The position numbers and the translations under genes were made by a program. This document shows, piece by piece, positions 18,819 through 27,485 of a stretch of DNA of 64,000 nucleotides. Source of the DNA: Rhodocaloribacter litoris (lineage in GTDB: Bacteria; Bacteroidota; Rhodothermia; Rhodothermales; ISCAR-4553); the NCBI RefSeq assembly GCF_011682235.2, contig NZ_CP076718.1, positions 911,285 to 975,284 on the forward strand, read 5' to 3'. The stretch's first letter is position 1; the number at the start of each line of letters is the position of its first letter. The notes under the pieces are model-generated. The model was not told the origin of the DNA, did no database searches, and worked only from the letters and a program-made list of their open reading frames with translations.

Positions 18819-20381
18819 ATGAACCGAGACGAAATGATCAAACGGATCGAGGAGAACGACGATCCGTGGGACATGATCATCATCGGCGGGGGGGCCACGG
18901 GCCTCGGCTGCGCCATTGAAGCCGCCTCGCGCGGCTACCGCGCCCTGCTGCTCGAACAGCACGACTTCGCCAAGGGGACCTCCAGCCGGAGTACGAAGCT
19001 CGTCCACGGCGGGGTGCGTTACCTGCGCCAGGGTAACATCGCACTCGTGCTCGAAGCCTTGCGCGAGCGGGGACGGCTCCTGAAGAACGCCCCGCACCTG
19101 GTCCGCCACCTGCCGTTCGTGGTGCCCAATTACGACTGGTGGGAAGGCCCCTTCTACGGCATCGGCCTGCGGCTCTACGACCTGCTCGCCGGCAGGGAGG
19201 GCTTCGGCAAGTCGCGCAACCTCTCACGGGAAGAAACGCTCCGGCGGCTCCCGACCATCGAACCCGAGGGCCTGCGCGGCGGGGTCATCTACTACGACGG
19301 CCAGTTCGACGACGCCCGGCTGGCCGTCAACATGGCCCAGACGGCGGTGGACCTGGGCGGCACGGTCCTCAACTACCTGCGGGTGACGGGGCTGGTGAAG
19401 GAGCACGACATGGTCACCGGCGTGACGGCCGAGGACGTCGAGACAGAACGGACGTATGCCCTCCGCGCCCGCGTGGTCATCAACGCCACCGGGGTCTTCA
19501 CCGACGACATCCGCCGCATGGACGACCCGGAAGCCCCGCCGATGATCCAGCCCAGCCAGGGCGTGCACCTCGTGCTCGACCGCGCCTTCCTCCCGGGCGA
19601 GACGGCCATCATGGTACCCGAGACCGACGACGGGCGCGTGCTCTTCGCCATCCCCTGGCACGACCGGGTCGTCATCGGTACCACGGACACCCCCGTCGAG
19701 GCCCCTTCCCTCGAACCCCGCCCCCTGCCCGAAGAGCTCGACTTCCTCCTGACACACGCCGTGCGTTACCTCACGAAAGACCCCACCCCCGCCGACGTGC
19801 TGAGCGTCTTCGCCGGCCTCCGCCCGCTCGTGCACACCGGCAACGACGGGACGGAAACGGCCGAGATCTCGCGGGACCACACGCTCCACATCGCCCGCTC
19901 GGGGCTCGTCACCATCACCGGCGGCAAGTGGACCACCTACCGCAAGATGGCCGAGGACACCATCGACCAGGCGGCCGTGCTGGCTCACCTGGACGAACGC
20001 CCGTGTGTGACGAAAACCCTTCACCTGCACGGCTGGCACGTCAACACCGCCGCCTTCGGGCCGCTGGCCGAGTACGGGGCGGACGCACCCGGCGTGCAGA
20101 TGGTCCTCAAGGAGCGGGCCGGCTGGGACACCCCGCTGCACCCCCGCCTGCCCTACCGCCGGGGCGAGGTCGTGTGGGCGGCCCGGCACGAGATGGCCCG
20201 GACAGTCGAGGACGTGCTGGCCCGCCGCACCCGCGCACTCCTGCTCGACGCCCGCGCCAGCATCGAGGCCGCCCCGACGGTGGCCGCCCTCCTGGCCGAA
20301 ACCCTCGGCCGCGACGAAGCCTGGCAGGCCCGGCAGATCGCCGACTATGAAACGCTGGCCCGGGGCTACCTGATGCCCTGA
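18819..20381 (+). CDS. glpD: Glycerol-3-phosphate dehydrogenase, FAD-dependent
   Basis: A 520-aa flavoenzyme oxidising sn-glycerol-3-phosphate to dihydroxyacetone phosphate and passing electrons to quinone. It has the N-terminal FAD-binding motif MIIIGGGATGLGCAIEAASRG, the GlpD signature GTSSRSTKLVHGGVRYLRQG, the central ISRDHTLHIARSGLVTITGGKWTTYRKMAED motif and the C-terminal DAO_C domain. The start is the ATG at 18819 rather than an in-frame TTG six bases earlier. No glpK or glpF is nearby. Confidence 0.94.
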   Translation: MNRDEMIKRIEENDDPWDMIIIGGGATGLGCAIEAASRGYRALLLEQHDFAKGTSSRSTKLVHGGVRYLRQGNIALVLEALRERGRLLKNAPHLVRHLPFVVPNYDWWEGPFYGIGLRLYDLLAGREGFGKSRNLSREETLRRLPTIEPEGLRGGVIYYDGQFDDARLAVNMAQTAVDLGGTVLNYLRVTGLVKEHDMVTGVTAEDVETERTYALRARVVINATGVFTDDIRRMDDPEAPPMIQPSQGVHLVLDRAFLPGETAIMVPETDDGRVLFAIPWHDRVVIGTTDTPVEAPSLEPRPLPEELDFLLTHAVRYLTKDPTPADVLSVFAGLRPLVHTGNDGTETAEISRDHTLHIARSGLVTITGGKWTTYRKMAEDTIDQAAVLAHLDERPCVTKTLHLHGWHVNTAAFGPLAEYGADAPGVQMVLKERAGWDTPLHPRLPYRRGEVVWAARHEMARTVEDVLARRTRALLLDARASIEAAPTVAALLAETLGRDEAWQARQIADYETLARGYLMP

Positions 20382-20443
20382 GGGCAAACCGTTGCACGCC
20401 CGAAAACGTATCGCGTGATGCGTCCTGCGCAGTGCACGGAGCG

Positions 20444-21133
20444 ATGTCCATGCCTCCAAGCACGGCGCTTCTTAACCGTCAACCATCCGGACCCTGGCCC
20501 GTGTCACTTCCCTACGACCCCCACGAAGCCGCCCGTATGCTGGCCGGCGCCGACCCCGAACTGGCCCTGCTGATCGAGCGGGTAGGGCCACCGTCGCTGG
20601 AACGACCCGCCCTGCAAAGCCCGTTCGAAGCGCTGGCCCGGGCCATCGTCTACCAGCAGCTCTCCACGCAGGCCGCCCGCACGATCTACGGGCGGGTGCA
20701 GGCCCTCTTCCCCGGCGGGACGCTCACCCCGGCGGCCGTCCTGGCCTGCGACGACGCGCACCTCCGCGCCGCCGGCATGTCCCGCGCCAAGGTGGCCGCC
20801 GTCAAAGACCTGGCGGCCCGCACCCTCGAAGGCGTGGTGCCGGACCTCCATACCCTCCAGGACATGGACGACGAAGCCATCATCGCACGGCTGACCCGCG
20901 TGCGGGGCGTCGGCCGCTGGACCGTCGAGATGTTCCTCCTCTTCCGGCTGGGCCGGCCCGACGTGTTGCCAGCCACCGACCTGGGCATCCGCCGGGGGTT
21001 CATGCGCACCTACCGCCTCGACAACCTGCCCGAACCCCGTCACATCCTCGACCACGGAACCCGATGGCAACCGTACCGCAGCGTCGCCAGCTGGTACCTG
21101 TGGCGCGCCGTCGACGGGCCCGCACCGGTCTGA
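20444..21133 (+). CDS. DNA-3-methyladenine glycosylase II-like (AlkA/HhH-GPD)
   Basis: About 229 aa, an HhH-GPD base-excision glycosylase that removes alkylated purines. The helix-hairpin-helix LTRVRGVGRWTVEMFLLF is followed by the catalytic aspartate in PATDLGIRRG, and YQQLSTQAARTIYGR is typical of AlkA-type enzymes. It lacks the N-terminal AlkA domain and the Fe-S cluster of Nth. ATGs at 20444 and 20450 and a GTG at 20432 are all possible starts. It is convergent with the M42 peptidase. Confidence 0.88.
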   Translation: MSMPPSTALLNRQPSGPWPVSLPYDPHEAARMLAGADPELALLIERVGPPSLERPALQSPFEALARAIVYQQLSTQAARTIYGRVQALFPGGTLTPAAVLACDDAHLRAAGMSRAKVAAVKDLAARTLEGVVPDLHTLQDMDDEAIIARLTRVRGVGRWTVEMFLLFRLGRPDVLPATDLGIRRGFMRTYRLDNLPEPRHILDHGTRWQPYRSVASWYLWRAVDGPAPV

Positions 21134-21139
21134 CGACCG

Positions 21140-22219
21140 TCAGATCTCCACACGAAACGCTTCTTCCTCGCGGACCGACCGGGCAAAGGCGGCCAGCAAA
21201 CGCACGCACCGCTCCACATCGGCCAGATCCACCATCTCCACGGGCGAGTGCATGTAGCGCATGGGCAACGAGACGAGTGCGCTCGGGACGCCGGAGCGCG
21301 AGACGAACACGTCGTCGGTGTCGGTACCCGTATACCGGGAGGAGGCCTGATGCTGAACCGGGATCCCCTCGGCCTCGGCGACGGCGATAAGGCGCTCGAC
21401 CACCTTCGGATGGTTCGCCGTGCCGTGGGTGAGGGCCGGGCCGCCGCCGAGCCGAACGTCGCCGTGCTGGGCCTTGTTGATGCCGGGCGAGTCGGTGGCG
21501 TGCGTCACGTCGAGGACGACGGCTACGTCCGGGCGCAGGCGGTAGGTGACCATGCGGGCCCCGTTGCCGCCGATCTCCTCCTGCACCGCGTTGACGGCCA
21601 GCACGGTGGCGGCATGCGGCACCGTAGCGGCGGCCAGGCGGGCCAGCACCTGCGCGATGATGAAGCCGCCGACGCGGTTGTCCAGCGCCCGCCCGACGAG
21701 CCTCCCGCCGGGTAGCTCCTCCACCGTGTCGGCATAGACGGCCGGATGGCCGACACGCAGGCCCCGGGCCAGCACCTCGTCCCGGCTCGACGCCCCGATG
21801 TCGACGAACAGGTCGTGCCACTCCGGCACCTTCTCGTCCTTCGTGTCCCGGATGTGGATGGCCGTGTTGCCGATCACCCCGACGACGGGGCCACGGTCTC
21901 CCAGGATGCGCACGCGCCGTCCCCGGGCGATGGCCCGGTCCGAACCGCCGATGCGAACGACGTGCAGAAAGCCCTCGTCGGTGATGTGATGCACCATGAA
22001 GCCGATCTCGTCGGCATGGGCTTCGAGCATCAAGCGCGGGGCCCGCTCCCCGGCTGCACCGTGGCGAATGGCCCACGTATTGCCGTAATGATCGCTGTCG
22101 ACCACGTCGGCCACCGCGCGGACACGGCGCGCCCAGATCCGCTGCCCCGCCGCCTCGAAGCCGGACGGGCTGGGCGTCTCGATCAGATCGAACAAAAACT
22201 GCTTTTCGGCGTCGGTCAT
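21140..22219 (-). CDS. M42-family metallo-aminopeptidase
   Basis: A 359-aa M42 peptidase (glutamyl aminopeptidase / endoglucanase family), a cytosolic di-metal enzyme that trims peptides. Metal-binding elements are visible: EAHADEIGFMV, RALDNRVGG, the catalytic QEEIGGNGA, VVLDVTHATDSPG, and PMRYMHSPVEM near the C-terminus. The first 13 codons and the upstream region are copied at 22951-23066 (see repeats). Confidence 0.92.
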   Translation of the reverse strand: MTDAEKQFLFDLIETPSPSGFEAAGQRIWARRVRAVADVVDSDHYGNTWAIRHGAAGERAPRLMLEAHADEIGFMVHHITDEGFLHVVRIGGSDRAIARGRRVRILGDRGPVVGVIGNTAIHIRDTKDEKVPEWHDLFVDIGASSRDEVLARGLRVGHPAVYADTVEELPGGRLVGRALDNRVGGFIIAQVLARLAAATVPHAATVLAVNAVQEEIGGNGARMVTYRLRPDVAVVLDVTHATDSPGINKAQHGDVRLGGGPALTHGTANHPKVVERLIAVAEAEGIPVQHQASSRYTGTDTDDVFVSRSGVPSALVSLPMRYMHSPVEMVDLADVERCVRLLAAFARSVREEEAFRVEI

Positions 22220-22296
22220 GGAACGTTACGGTGTGGTTGACGATCGACGGTGGCGCCGCCCGGCAACGGGCCGGCCGGCACGACACAGGATCGCAC
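22181..22296. repeat. 116-bp direct repeat, left copy
   Basis: Covers the first 13 codons of the M42 peptidase and its upstream region. It matches 22951-23066 with three differences that I can count, all near its left end. The pair brackets the DUF2283/DUF4258 module at a spacing of 770 bp. Confidence 0.9.
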
Positions 22297-22341
22297 CCCC
22301 AGGGAAATGCGGTAACACGCGGGCCGTGCGCAGCCTCCGCT

Positions 22342-22554
22342 TCAGGCAACCTCGCGCACGGTCTCGAACAAGAGCCGCTGCACGTCTAGATCGGGCGCCC
22401 GCCTGGACAGATACAGCATCTCGATGCCGACGACCCGCCCCTGCTCGTCATAATCCAGCACGATACCGGGCGCGATTTCCTCAGACCGGGCCGCCGGCGC
22501 TTCACTCAGCGTCAAATACAGCGCGTCCGCCTGCTGATCCACCTTGAGTTTCAT
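22342..22554 (-). CDS. DUF2283 protein, possible antitoxin partner
   Basis: A 70-aa DUF2283 protein with the typical pattern MKLKVDQQADALYLTLSE...SEEIAPGIVLDYDEQGRVVGIEMLYLS. Its ATG overlaps the stop of the upstream DUF4258 gene in an ATGA-type junction. DUF4258/DUF2283 pairs recur together and are commonly suspected to be toxin-antitoxin-like modules; no activity is proven by the sequence. The module lies inside a duplicated flank, suggesting acquisition. Confidence 0.85.
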   Translation of the reverse strand: MKLKVDQQADALYLTLSEAPAARSEEIAPGIVLDYDEQGRVVGIEMLYLSRRAPDLDVQRLLFETVREVA

Positions 22555-22799
22555 AAAAATGTCCTCCTGCGATCAAAAAACGCCGTCACAACGTGGGGTG
22601 GCGTTTTTCTGACGTTGACGATCACCCGCAAAACGCGACCATCGAAGTCCGGAATACGCACCAGACGATGCTCCAGTTCATCGTCTACGGGGTCAGGCTC
22701 TGTCGTTTCCGGTGCGCGTAATGCCCGTTCAAGCCAGGCGAGCCGGATCTGACGCTTTGCCAGTGCATCCTGGCAGTGCCTGGTCAAAACGTAATCCAC
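22551..22799 (-). CDS. DUF4258 protein, possible toxin partner
   Basis: An 82-aa DUF4258 protein starting at GTG (22799): VDYVLTRHCQDALAKRQI...HRLVRIPDFDGRVLRVIVNVRKTPPHVVTAFFDRR. The RHC..A..KR start and the V..V..TAF.D end are the family hallmark and resemble the RelE-like fold. An AGAGG stretch lies about 10 nt upstream. The longer frame (to 22922) adds sequence unrelated to the family. It is immediately upstream of, and overlaps, the DUF2283 gene. Whether it is a toxin is untested. Confidence 0.8.
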   Translation of the reverse strand: MDYVLTRHCQDALAKRQIRLAWLERALRAPETTEPDPVDDELEHRLVRIPDFDGRVLRVIVNVRKTPPHVVTAFFDRRRTFL

Positions 22800-22950
22800 C
22801 GCAGCGACCTCTGGTCTTCCTGCTTGCGCATCGTCTCCTTCCCGCACGACGGGCCCGCCTTCCACCAGAACCCGCACTCCGGTCCATCGCGCTCGCCGGG
22901 ATACGCACGCAGGGGCCGGCATGGTTCCACACGTCGACGCGACGGCCGGG

Positions 22951-23066
22951 GATCAGATCGAACAAAAACGGCGTATCGGCGTCGGTCATGGAACGTTACG
23001 GTGTGGTTGACGATCGACGGTGGCGCCGCCCGGCAACGGGCCGGCCGGCACGACACAGGATCGCAC
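22951..23066. repeat. 116-bp direct repeat, right copy
   Basis: A second copy of the start of the M42 peptidase gene (codons 1-13, MTDADTPFLFDLI) plus upstream DNA. The frame continues for about 70 more codons without similarity to the peptidase, so this is a remnant. It now lies next to the plus-strand PIG-L gene and may have kept the promoter once shared by the two divergent genes. Confidence 0.88.
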
Positions 23067-23109
23067 ACCGGACGAAAAAAGCCAATCCCCGTTCCATCTC
23101 CCGCCGCTC

Positions 23110-25359
23110 ATGAAACCGTTCTGCCGTCTGCTGCTCCTGTTCCTGCTGGTCCCCGGGTCCCTGACGGTCCGGGCGCAGCCGCATGCCCCGCTCGTGGTGA
23201 TGAACCTGGCCGCCCACCCGGACGACGAGGACGGTCGCACGCTCACGTACTATCGCCATGCGAAGAACGCCGTCGCCTACAGCGTCATCTTCACCCGGGG
23301 CGAGGGAGGGCAGAACGAGATCGGGCCGGAGCTGTACGAGGCGCTGGGTGCCCTCCGCACCGAGGAGACGGAGCGGGCCGCCCGCCACCTGGGCACCCAG
23401 GTCTTCTTCCTCAACTTCTACGACTTCGGCTTCTCGAAGCAGGCGGACGAGGCGTTCGAGCAGTGGGGCGGGCGGGATCACGTGACGGCACGCCTCGTCT
23501 ACCTGATCCGCAAGCTCAAGCCGGACGTCCTCTTCACGAACCACGACACCGTCACCGTCGGCCCGCGGCGGCAGCACGGGCAGCATCAGGCCGTCGGCCT
23601 CGCCGCCTACGACGCCTTCGCGCTGGCCGCCGACCCGTCGTACCACCCCGAGCAGCTCCGGGAGGAGGGCGTCGACCTGTGGCAGCCGAAGCGGCTCTTC
23701 CTCCGCCTCTGGCGCGGCCCGGCCGACGGGGCCTATGACGTGGCCGTGCCCGTGGGCACCACCGACCCGGCCACGGGCCGGCCGTACTACGAGCGGGCCA
23801 TCGCCGCCATCGAGGAACACGCCTCGCAGGGCATGGGCCTCTTTGCCGACCGGCTCCGCACCGACGCCGCCTACTTCGTCCTCCTCCGCTCGGCCACCGA
23901 CGCCCCGCTCGACCCGGCCGACCTGGCCGGCAACCTCGCGCCGAACACCGCCGCCCGCCCGGATCTGACCTACCTCATCGATGCGGGCCGCGTCCCCTCC
24001 CTCCCGGCGGGAACGCTCACGCTCGACGACGACGTCGCCGTCCCCGGCCAGCACCTCAGGCTCCGCTGGCAGGCCGGCAGCCTGCCGGAAGGACGCCTCC
24101 GCTGGGTCTTCACCGGCGCCGCCGACACCACCCTCCACCTCGACGGCGGCACGCCCGGCACCCTCACGCTCCGGCTCGACCCCGGCGCCACCCCGACCGT
24201 TCCGAAAAAGGTCTACCAGTACGCCCGCTTCACGAACCACCCGCCGGTCGTCTACGCGCTCTACGCCGCCGGGGCGGACACGCTGCTGGCGGCCGGCTAC
24301 CTGCCCCTGGAGATCGCCCCGCCCGTCCACGTGGAAGCAACCCGTGAGGCCGTGCACCTGCATCCCGGCACGAACCACCTGCCCCTGCATGCCCGCGTCT
24401 TCGACCCGCAGGCCCGGCACCTGACACTCGAAGCCACCGTCACACGCGACGACGACGGCGCCGTCATCGGGCAGACGGCAACGACCTTCGCCCCCGCCGC
24501 CGGTGGCCGGGCCGACACGACGCTCACGCTCCGCCTGCCCGCGGGCCTCGCCCCCGGAGACTACACGATCACCTTCACCGCCCGGATCGCCCCGGCCCTC
24601 CTCCCGGTCGAGCCGGCCCGGGCCCGGCTGCCGGGGCGCGTCTTCGATGTCGCCGTACCGGAAGGGCTGCGCGTCGGCGTCGTGCAGAGCTACGACAACA
24701 CGCTCACCCAGGCCCTCACCGAACTCGGCGTCGAACACGTCCTGCTCGACTCGCTGGCCCTGGCCCACGGCGACTTCGACGACCTGCACACCATCGTCGT
24801 CGACATCCGCGCCTACCTGGTCCGCCCCGACCTCCGCGCCCACAACGACCGCCTCCTCGAATGGGTCCGGCGCGGCGGCCACCTCATCGTCAACTACCAG
24901 AAGACGTTCGAGTGGAACCCGGACGCCGACGACCCCTTCGTCCCGGGTCGGAAGAATCCGGGCCATTTCGCCCCCTATCCGCTCGTGCTCAGCCGCGACC
25001 GCGTCACGCGTGAGGACGCCCCGGTGACCGTCCTCCATCCCGAACTGCCGCTGTTCCACCGCCCGAACGAGATCACCGGGACGGTCTGGGAGGGCTGGGT
25101 GCAGGAACGCGGGCTCTACTTCCCCGGCCGGTACGACCCCGCCTACACCGAGCTGTTCGCCATGAGCGATCCGGGCGAGCCGCCGCTGCGAAGCTCTACC
25201 CTGCTGGCCTCCTACGGCACGGGCACCTACCTCTATACCGCCCTCGTCTGGTACCGCCAGTTGAAAAACTACCACCCCGGCGTCTACGCCTTCTTCGCCA
25301 ACATGCTCAGCCTCCCCCTCGTCGACGGGCGCTCCCTCCCGGCGGCCGGGTCGGAGTGA
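23110..25359 (+). CDS. Secreted PIG-L family deacetylase with C-terminal domains
   Basis: A 749-aa protein with a signal peptide (cleavage after about RAQ, residue 23). The PIG-L/LmbE deacetylase domain follows, with the zinc motif AHPDDED (35-41), RGEGGQNEIG and a later HGQHQAVG histidine. Such enzymes remove N-acetyl groups from sugars. The middle part (about 300-520) appears to be beta-rich. The last 230 residues (RVGVVQSYDNTLTQALTELGVEH...RRGGHLIVNYQK...) resemble a glutamine-amidotransferase-like/Rossmann fold. The start MKPFCRL is chosen over the frame from 23020, which lies in the repeat. Substrate unknown. Confidence 0.83.
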   Translation: MKPFCRLLLLFLLVPGSLTVRAQPHAPLVVMNLAAHPDDEDGRTLTYYRHAKNAVAYSVIFTRGEGGQNEIGPELYEALGALRTEETERAARHLGTQVFFLNFYDFGFSKQADEAFEQWGGRDHVTARLVYLIRKLKPDVLFTNHDTVTVGPRRQHGQHQAVGLAAYDAFALAADPSYHPEQLREEGVDLWQPKRLFLRLWRGPADGAYDVAVPVGTTDPATGRPYYERAIAAIEEHASQGMGLFADRLRTDAAYFVLLRSATDAPLDPADLAGNLAPNTAARPDLTYLIDAGRVPSLPAGTLTLDDDVAVPGQHLRLRWQAGSLPEGRLRWVFTGAADTTLHLDGGTPGTLTLRLDPGATPTVPKKVYQYARFTNHPPVVYALYAAGADTLLAAGYLPLEIAPPVHVEATREAVHLHPGTNHLPLHARVFDPQARHLTLEATVTRDDDGAVIGQTATTFAPAAGGRADTTLTLRLPAGLAPGDYTITFTARIAPALLPVEPARARLPGRVFDVAVPEGLRVGVVQSYDNTLTQALTELGVEHVLLDSLALAHGDFDDLHTIVVDIRAYLVRPDLRAHNDRLLEWVRRGGHLIVNYQKTFEWNPDADDPFVPGRKNPGHFAPYPLVLSRDRVTREDAPVTVLHPELPLFHRPNEITGTVWEGWVQERGLYFPGRYDPAYTELFAMSDPGEPPLRSSTLLASYGTGTYLYTALVWYRQLKNYHPGVYAFFANMLSLPLVDGRSLPAAGSE

Positions 25360-25524
25360 GGCAAGATGCGGAAACGCTTTCCCGGGAGGAACCGCTTCCG
25401 CAAGCGCTTCCTTTACTTAAAGTTATCACCCGGCGCAAAACCTCCCGGAAAAGCCACCGTAGAGAGGCCCCGGAGATCATCACGGTCTCGGCAGTACCCT
25501 GATCACCAATCCTGGGAGGGTCTC

Positions 25525-25932
25525 ATGAAACGTTTCTCGTTCAAGGCCGGCGTGCTGTCGCTGGCACTCCTGGCAGCGCCGGCGGCATGGGCGCAGGATC
25601 GGCTCCCGCCGGTCTGGGAGGCGAACATCGCCGGGCAGCTGGAAGAGTCGCTCTCGTCGAAGAGCCCGGGCATCCGCGCCGCGGCGATGCAACTCATCGT
25701 CGAGCTCGACCGGCACCGGCCGGACCTCGACCTCAGCGCCACCGTCGACCCGCTGCTGAAGATCTACGGGCGGGATCAGGATCCGTCCTACCGGCTGATG
25801 GCGCTGTCGGCGCTGCATGCCCTCGACAACGAGTACGGCACGCAGCGCCTGGCCGAGCTGGTCCGGAAGGAACGCTCGCCCGTCGTCCGGCGGGCGACCC
25901 TGCTCGCCCTGGCCGACCTCGAAAGACGCTAA
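25525..25932 (+). CDS. Secreted HEAT-like repeat protein
   Basis: A 135-aa protein. The ATG at 25525 is preceded by GGGAGGG, a strong binding site. A signal peptide ends near PAAWAQ (residue 24). The rest is helical, with HEAT-like repeats (SPGIRAAAMQLIVELDRH, SYRLMALSALHALDNEYG, SPVVRRATLLALADLERR). It ends a few bases before an insertion sequence, so the IS did not disrupt it, but may have separated it from its terminator at 27402-27435. Confidence 0.7.
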   Translation: MKRFSFKAGVLSLALLAAPAAWAQDRLPPVWEANIAGQLEESLSSKSPGIRAAAMQLIVELDRHRPDLDLSATVDPLLKIYGRDQDPSYRLMALSALHALDNEYGTQRLAELVRKERSPVVRRATLLALADLERR

Positions 25933-25935
25933 CCC

Positions 25936-25940
25936 CTGAG
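25936..25940. repeat. Target-site duplication, left (CTGAG)
   Basis: CTGAG directly precedes the left inverted end of the insertion sequence; the same five bases follow the right end at 27387-27391. Confidence 0.75.
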
Positions 25941-27386
25941 CTCGACTTTGTCCATTTGACGCAAACGGGGAGGCCACCGTAAGCTGATCATCTCTTCGCC
26001 CAAAGGGATGACCGGTGCCTACGATGCCTCCCGCGTTTACTGCTTTCATGATAGCCTTCCGGCCGCTGTTCTCCAAGTCCGTCTTTCAGCACGCTCAGGT
26101 GCTCGTGGCCGGGGCGATCCTCGCACCGGGTCGCCGTACAGTGGCCAGTGCCCTGCGCGTGATGGGGCTGAGTGCGCTCACCACATTCCAGAACTATCAC
26201 CGCGTGCTCAATCGGGCCACGTGGTCGGCCCGCCGGGCGGCCCAGATCCTGCTGACCATGCTCATCGAGACCTTCCATGATCGTGCAGACGAGGGGCCGC
26301 TGGTCTTTGGCATCGACGAGACCATCGAACGCCGGCGCGGGGTCAAGATCAACGCCAAGGGCATCTACCGCGACCCGGTACGTTCGAGCCGAGGCCACTT
26401 CGTCAAGGCCAGCGGGCTGCGCTGGCTCTCGTTGATGTACCTGCCGCGCATCCCCTGGGCTGAGCGGGTCTGGGCGCTGCCGTTTCTGACGGTGCTCTGT
26501 CCCAGCGAACGCTATCATACCGAAGCTGGAAAGCAGCATAAGAAGCTGACCGATTGGGCGCGGCAGATGCTGTTGCAACTGAAGCGCTGGCTGCCCGCCC
26601 GGCCAATCGTTGTCACCGCGGACAGCAGTTTTTCGGCGATTGAGTTTCTGGCCGCTGTAGGCGAGCACGTCACCGTCGTGACGCGCCTGCGACTCGACGC
26701 GGCCCTCTACGAGCCGGCTCCGCCGCGCAAGCCCGGTCAGGTGGGACGGCCCCGGAAGAAGGGCCGACGCTTGCCTTCGCTGCACGAGATCCTCTCGGAC
26801 GAAAAGACCGCGTGGCGACGCTTCCAGGTGAGCCAGTGGTATGGAAGAGAAGCCTACGAGGTGGACGTGGCTACCGGATGCGCCCTCTGGTACCACAGCG
26901 GCCTGCCGGTCGTACCGCTGCGGTGGGTCCTCGTGCGCGATCCGGCCGGACGCCTTGAGCCGAAAGGGTTTCTGTGCACGGATCAACAGGCGTGCGCCGT
27001 AGACATACTTACGTGGTTCGTTCGGCGCTGGTCGGTAGAGGTGACCTTCGAGGAAGTGCGTCGCCACCTCGGGTTTGAGACGCAGCGTCAGTGGTCCGAT
27101 CCGGCGATCCTGCGCACGACGCCCTGTCTGTTGGGGCTCTTCTCGCTGGTTGCCTTGATGGCCGATCGCCTGCATGCCGAGGGGGAGTTGACCGTGGCTC
27201 GGAGCGCATGGTACGACAAACCCCATCCGACCTTCAGTGACGCGCTGGCCGGCGTACGGATGGTGCTCTGGCGAGCTATGGATTTTCCGATGTCGCATGA
27301 GCGAACCGAAATGTTGAAAATCCCAAGGCCCTTGTTTGAGCGGCTAACCAGCACGTTGGCCTATGCCGCATAAGGACAAAGTCGAG
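25941..27386 (+). mobile_element. Complete insertion sequence with DDE transposase
   Basis: A 1446-bp IS with inverted ends: CTCGACTTTGTCC at the left and GGACAAAGTCGAG at the right (13 bp perfect, then partial similarity). A five-base direct repeat, CTGAG, flanks it. It carries one intact transposase gene. Removing the IS and one CTGAG restores a continuous sequence from the HEAT-protein stop to its terminator hairpin. The intact ends and gene suggest a recent insertion. Confidence 0.88.
26015..27373 (+). CDS. IS transposase, IS4/IS701-like DDE superfamily
   Basis: A 452-aa transposase. DDE-type motifs are visible: GIDETIERRRG (first Asp), VVTADSSFSAIEF (second Asp), and RWSVEVTFEEVRRHLGFETQRQWSD (Glu with the Y/R-type signature). 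The architecture matches DDE_5/IS701-like and IS4 superfamily enzymes. The start GTG (26015) has AAGGGA about 7 nt before it; ATG at 26024 is the alternative. It ends 13 bp before the right IS end. I expect it to be functional because the frame is unbroken. IS701 elements usually give four-base duplications, so the five-base one seen here leaves the family open. Confidence 0.88.
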   Translation: MPTMPPAFTAFMIAFRPLFSKSVFQHAQVLVAGAILAPGRRTVASALRVMGLSALTTFQNYHRVLNRATWSARRAAQILLTMLIETFHDRADEGPLVFGIDETIERRRGVKINAKGIYRDPVRSSRGHFVKASGLRWLSLMYLPRIPWAERVWALPFLTVLCPSERYHTEAGKQHKKLTDWARQMLLQLKRWLPARPIVVTADSSFSAIEFLAAVGEHVTVVTRLRLDAALYEPAPPRKPGQVGRPRKKGRRLPSLHEILSDEKTAWRRFQVSQWYGREAYEVDVATGCALWYHSGLPVVPLRWVLVRDPAGRLEPKGFLCTDQQACAVDILTWFVRRWSVEVTFEEVRRHLGFETQRQWSDPAILRTTPCLLGLFSLVALMADRLHAEGELTVARSAWYDKPHPTFSDALAGVRMVLWRAMDFPMSHERTEMLKIPRPLFERLTSTLAYAA

Positions 27387-27391
27387 CTGAG
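27387..27391. repeat. Target-site duplication, right (CTGAG)
   Basis: Matches the CTGAG at 25936-25940 on the other side of the IS. Confidence 0.75.
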
Positions 27392-27401
27392 CATACACGG
27401 G

Positions 27402-27435
27402 AAAAGCCCGGCGCCGGCGACGGTGCCGGGCTTTT
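27402..27435. terminator. Bidirectional terminator hairpin
   Basis: Stem AAAAGCCCGGC/GCCGGGCTTTT. It could stop plus-strand transcription from the HEAT gene (or the IS) and minus-strand transcription from mnmA. Confidence 0.75.
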
Positions 27436-27485
27436 CTGTGGGGGTGCCGGCCCCACGCAACACGCGCTGCACCCCGGCGCCCGGT

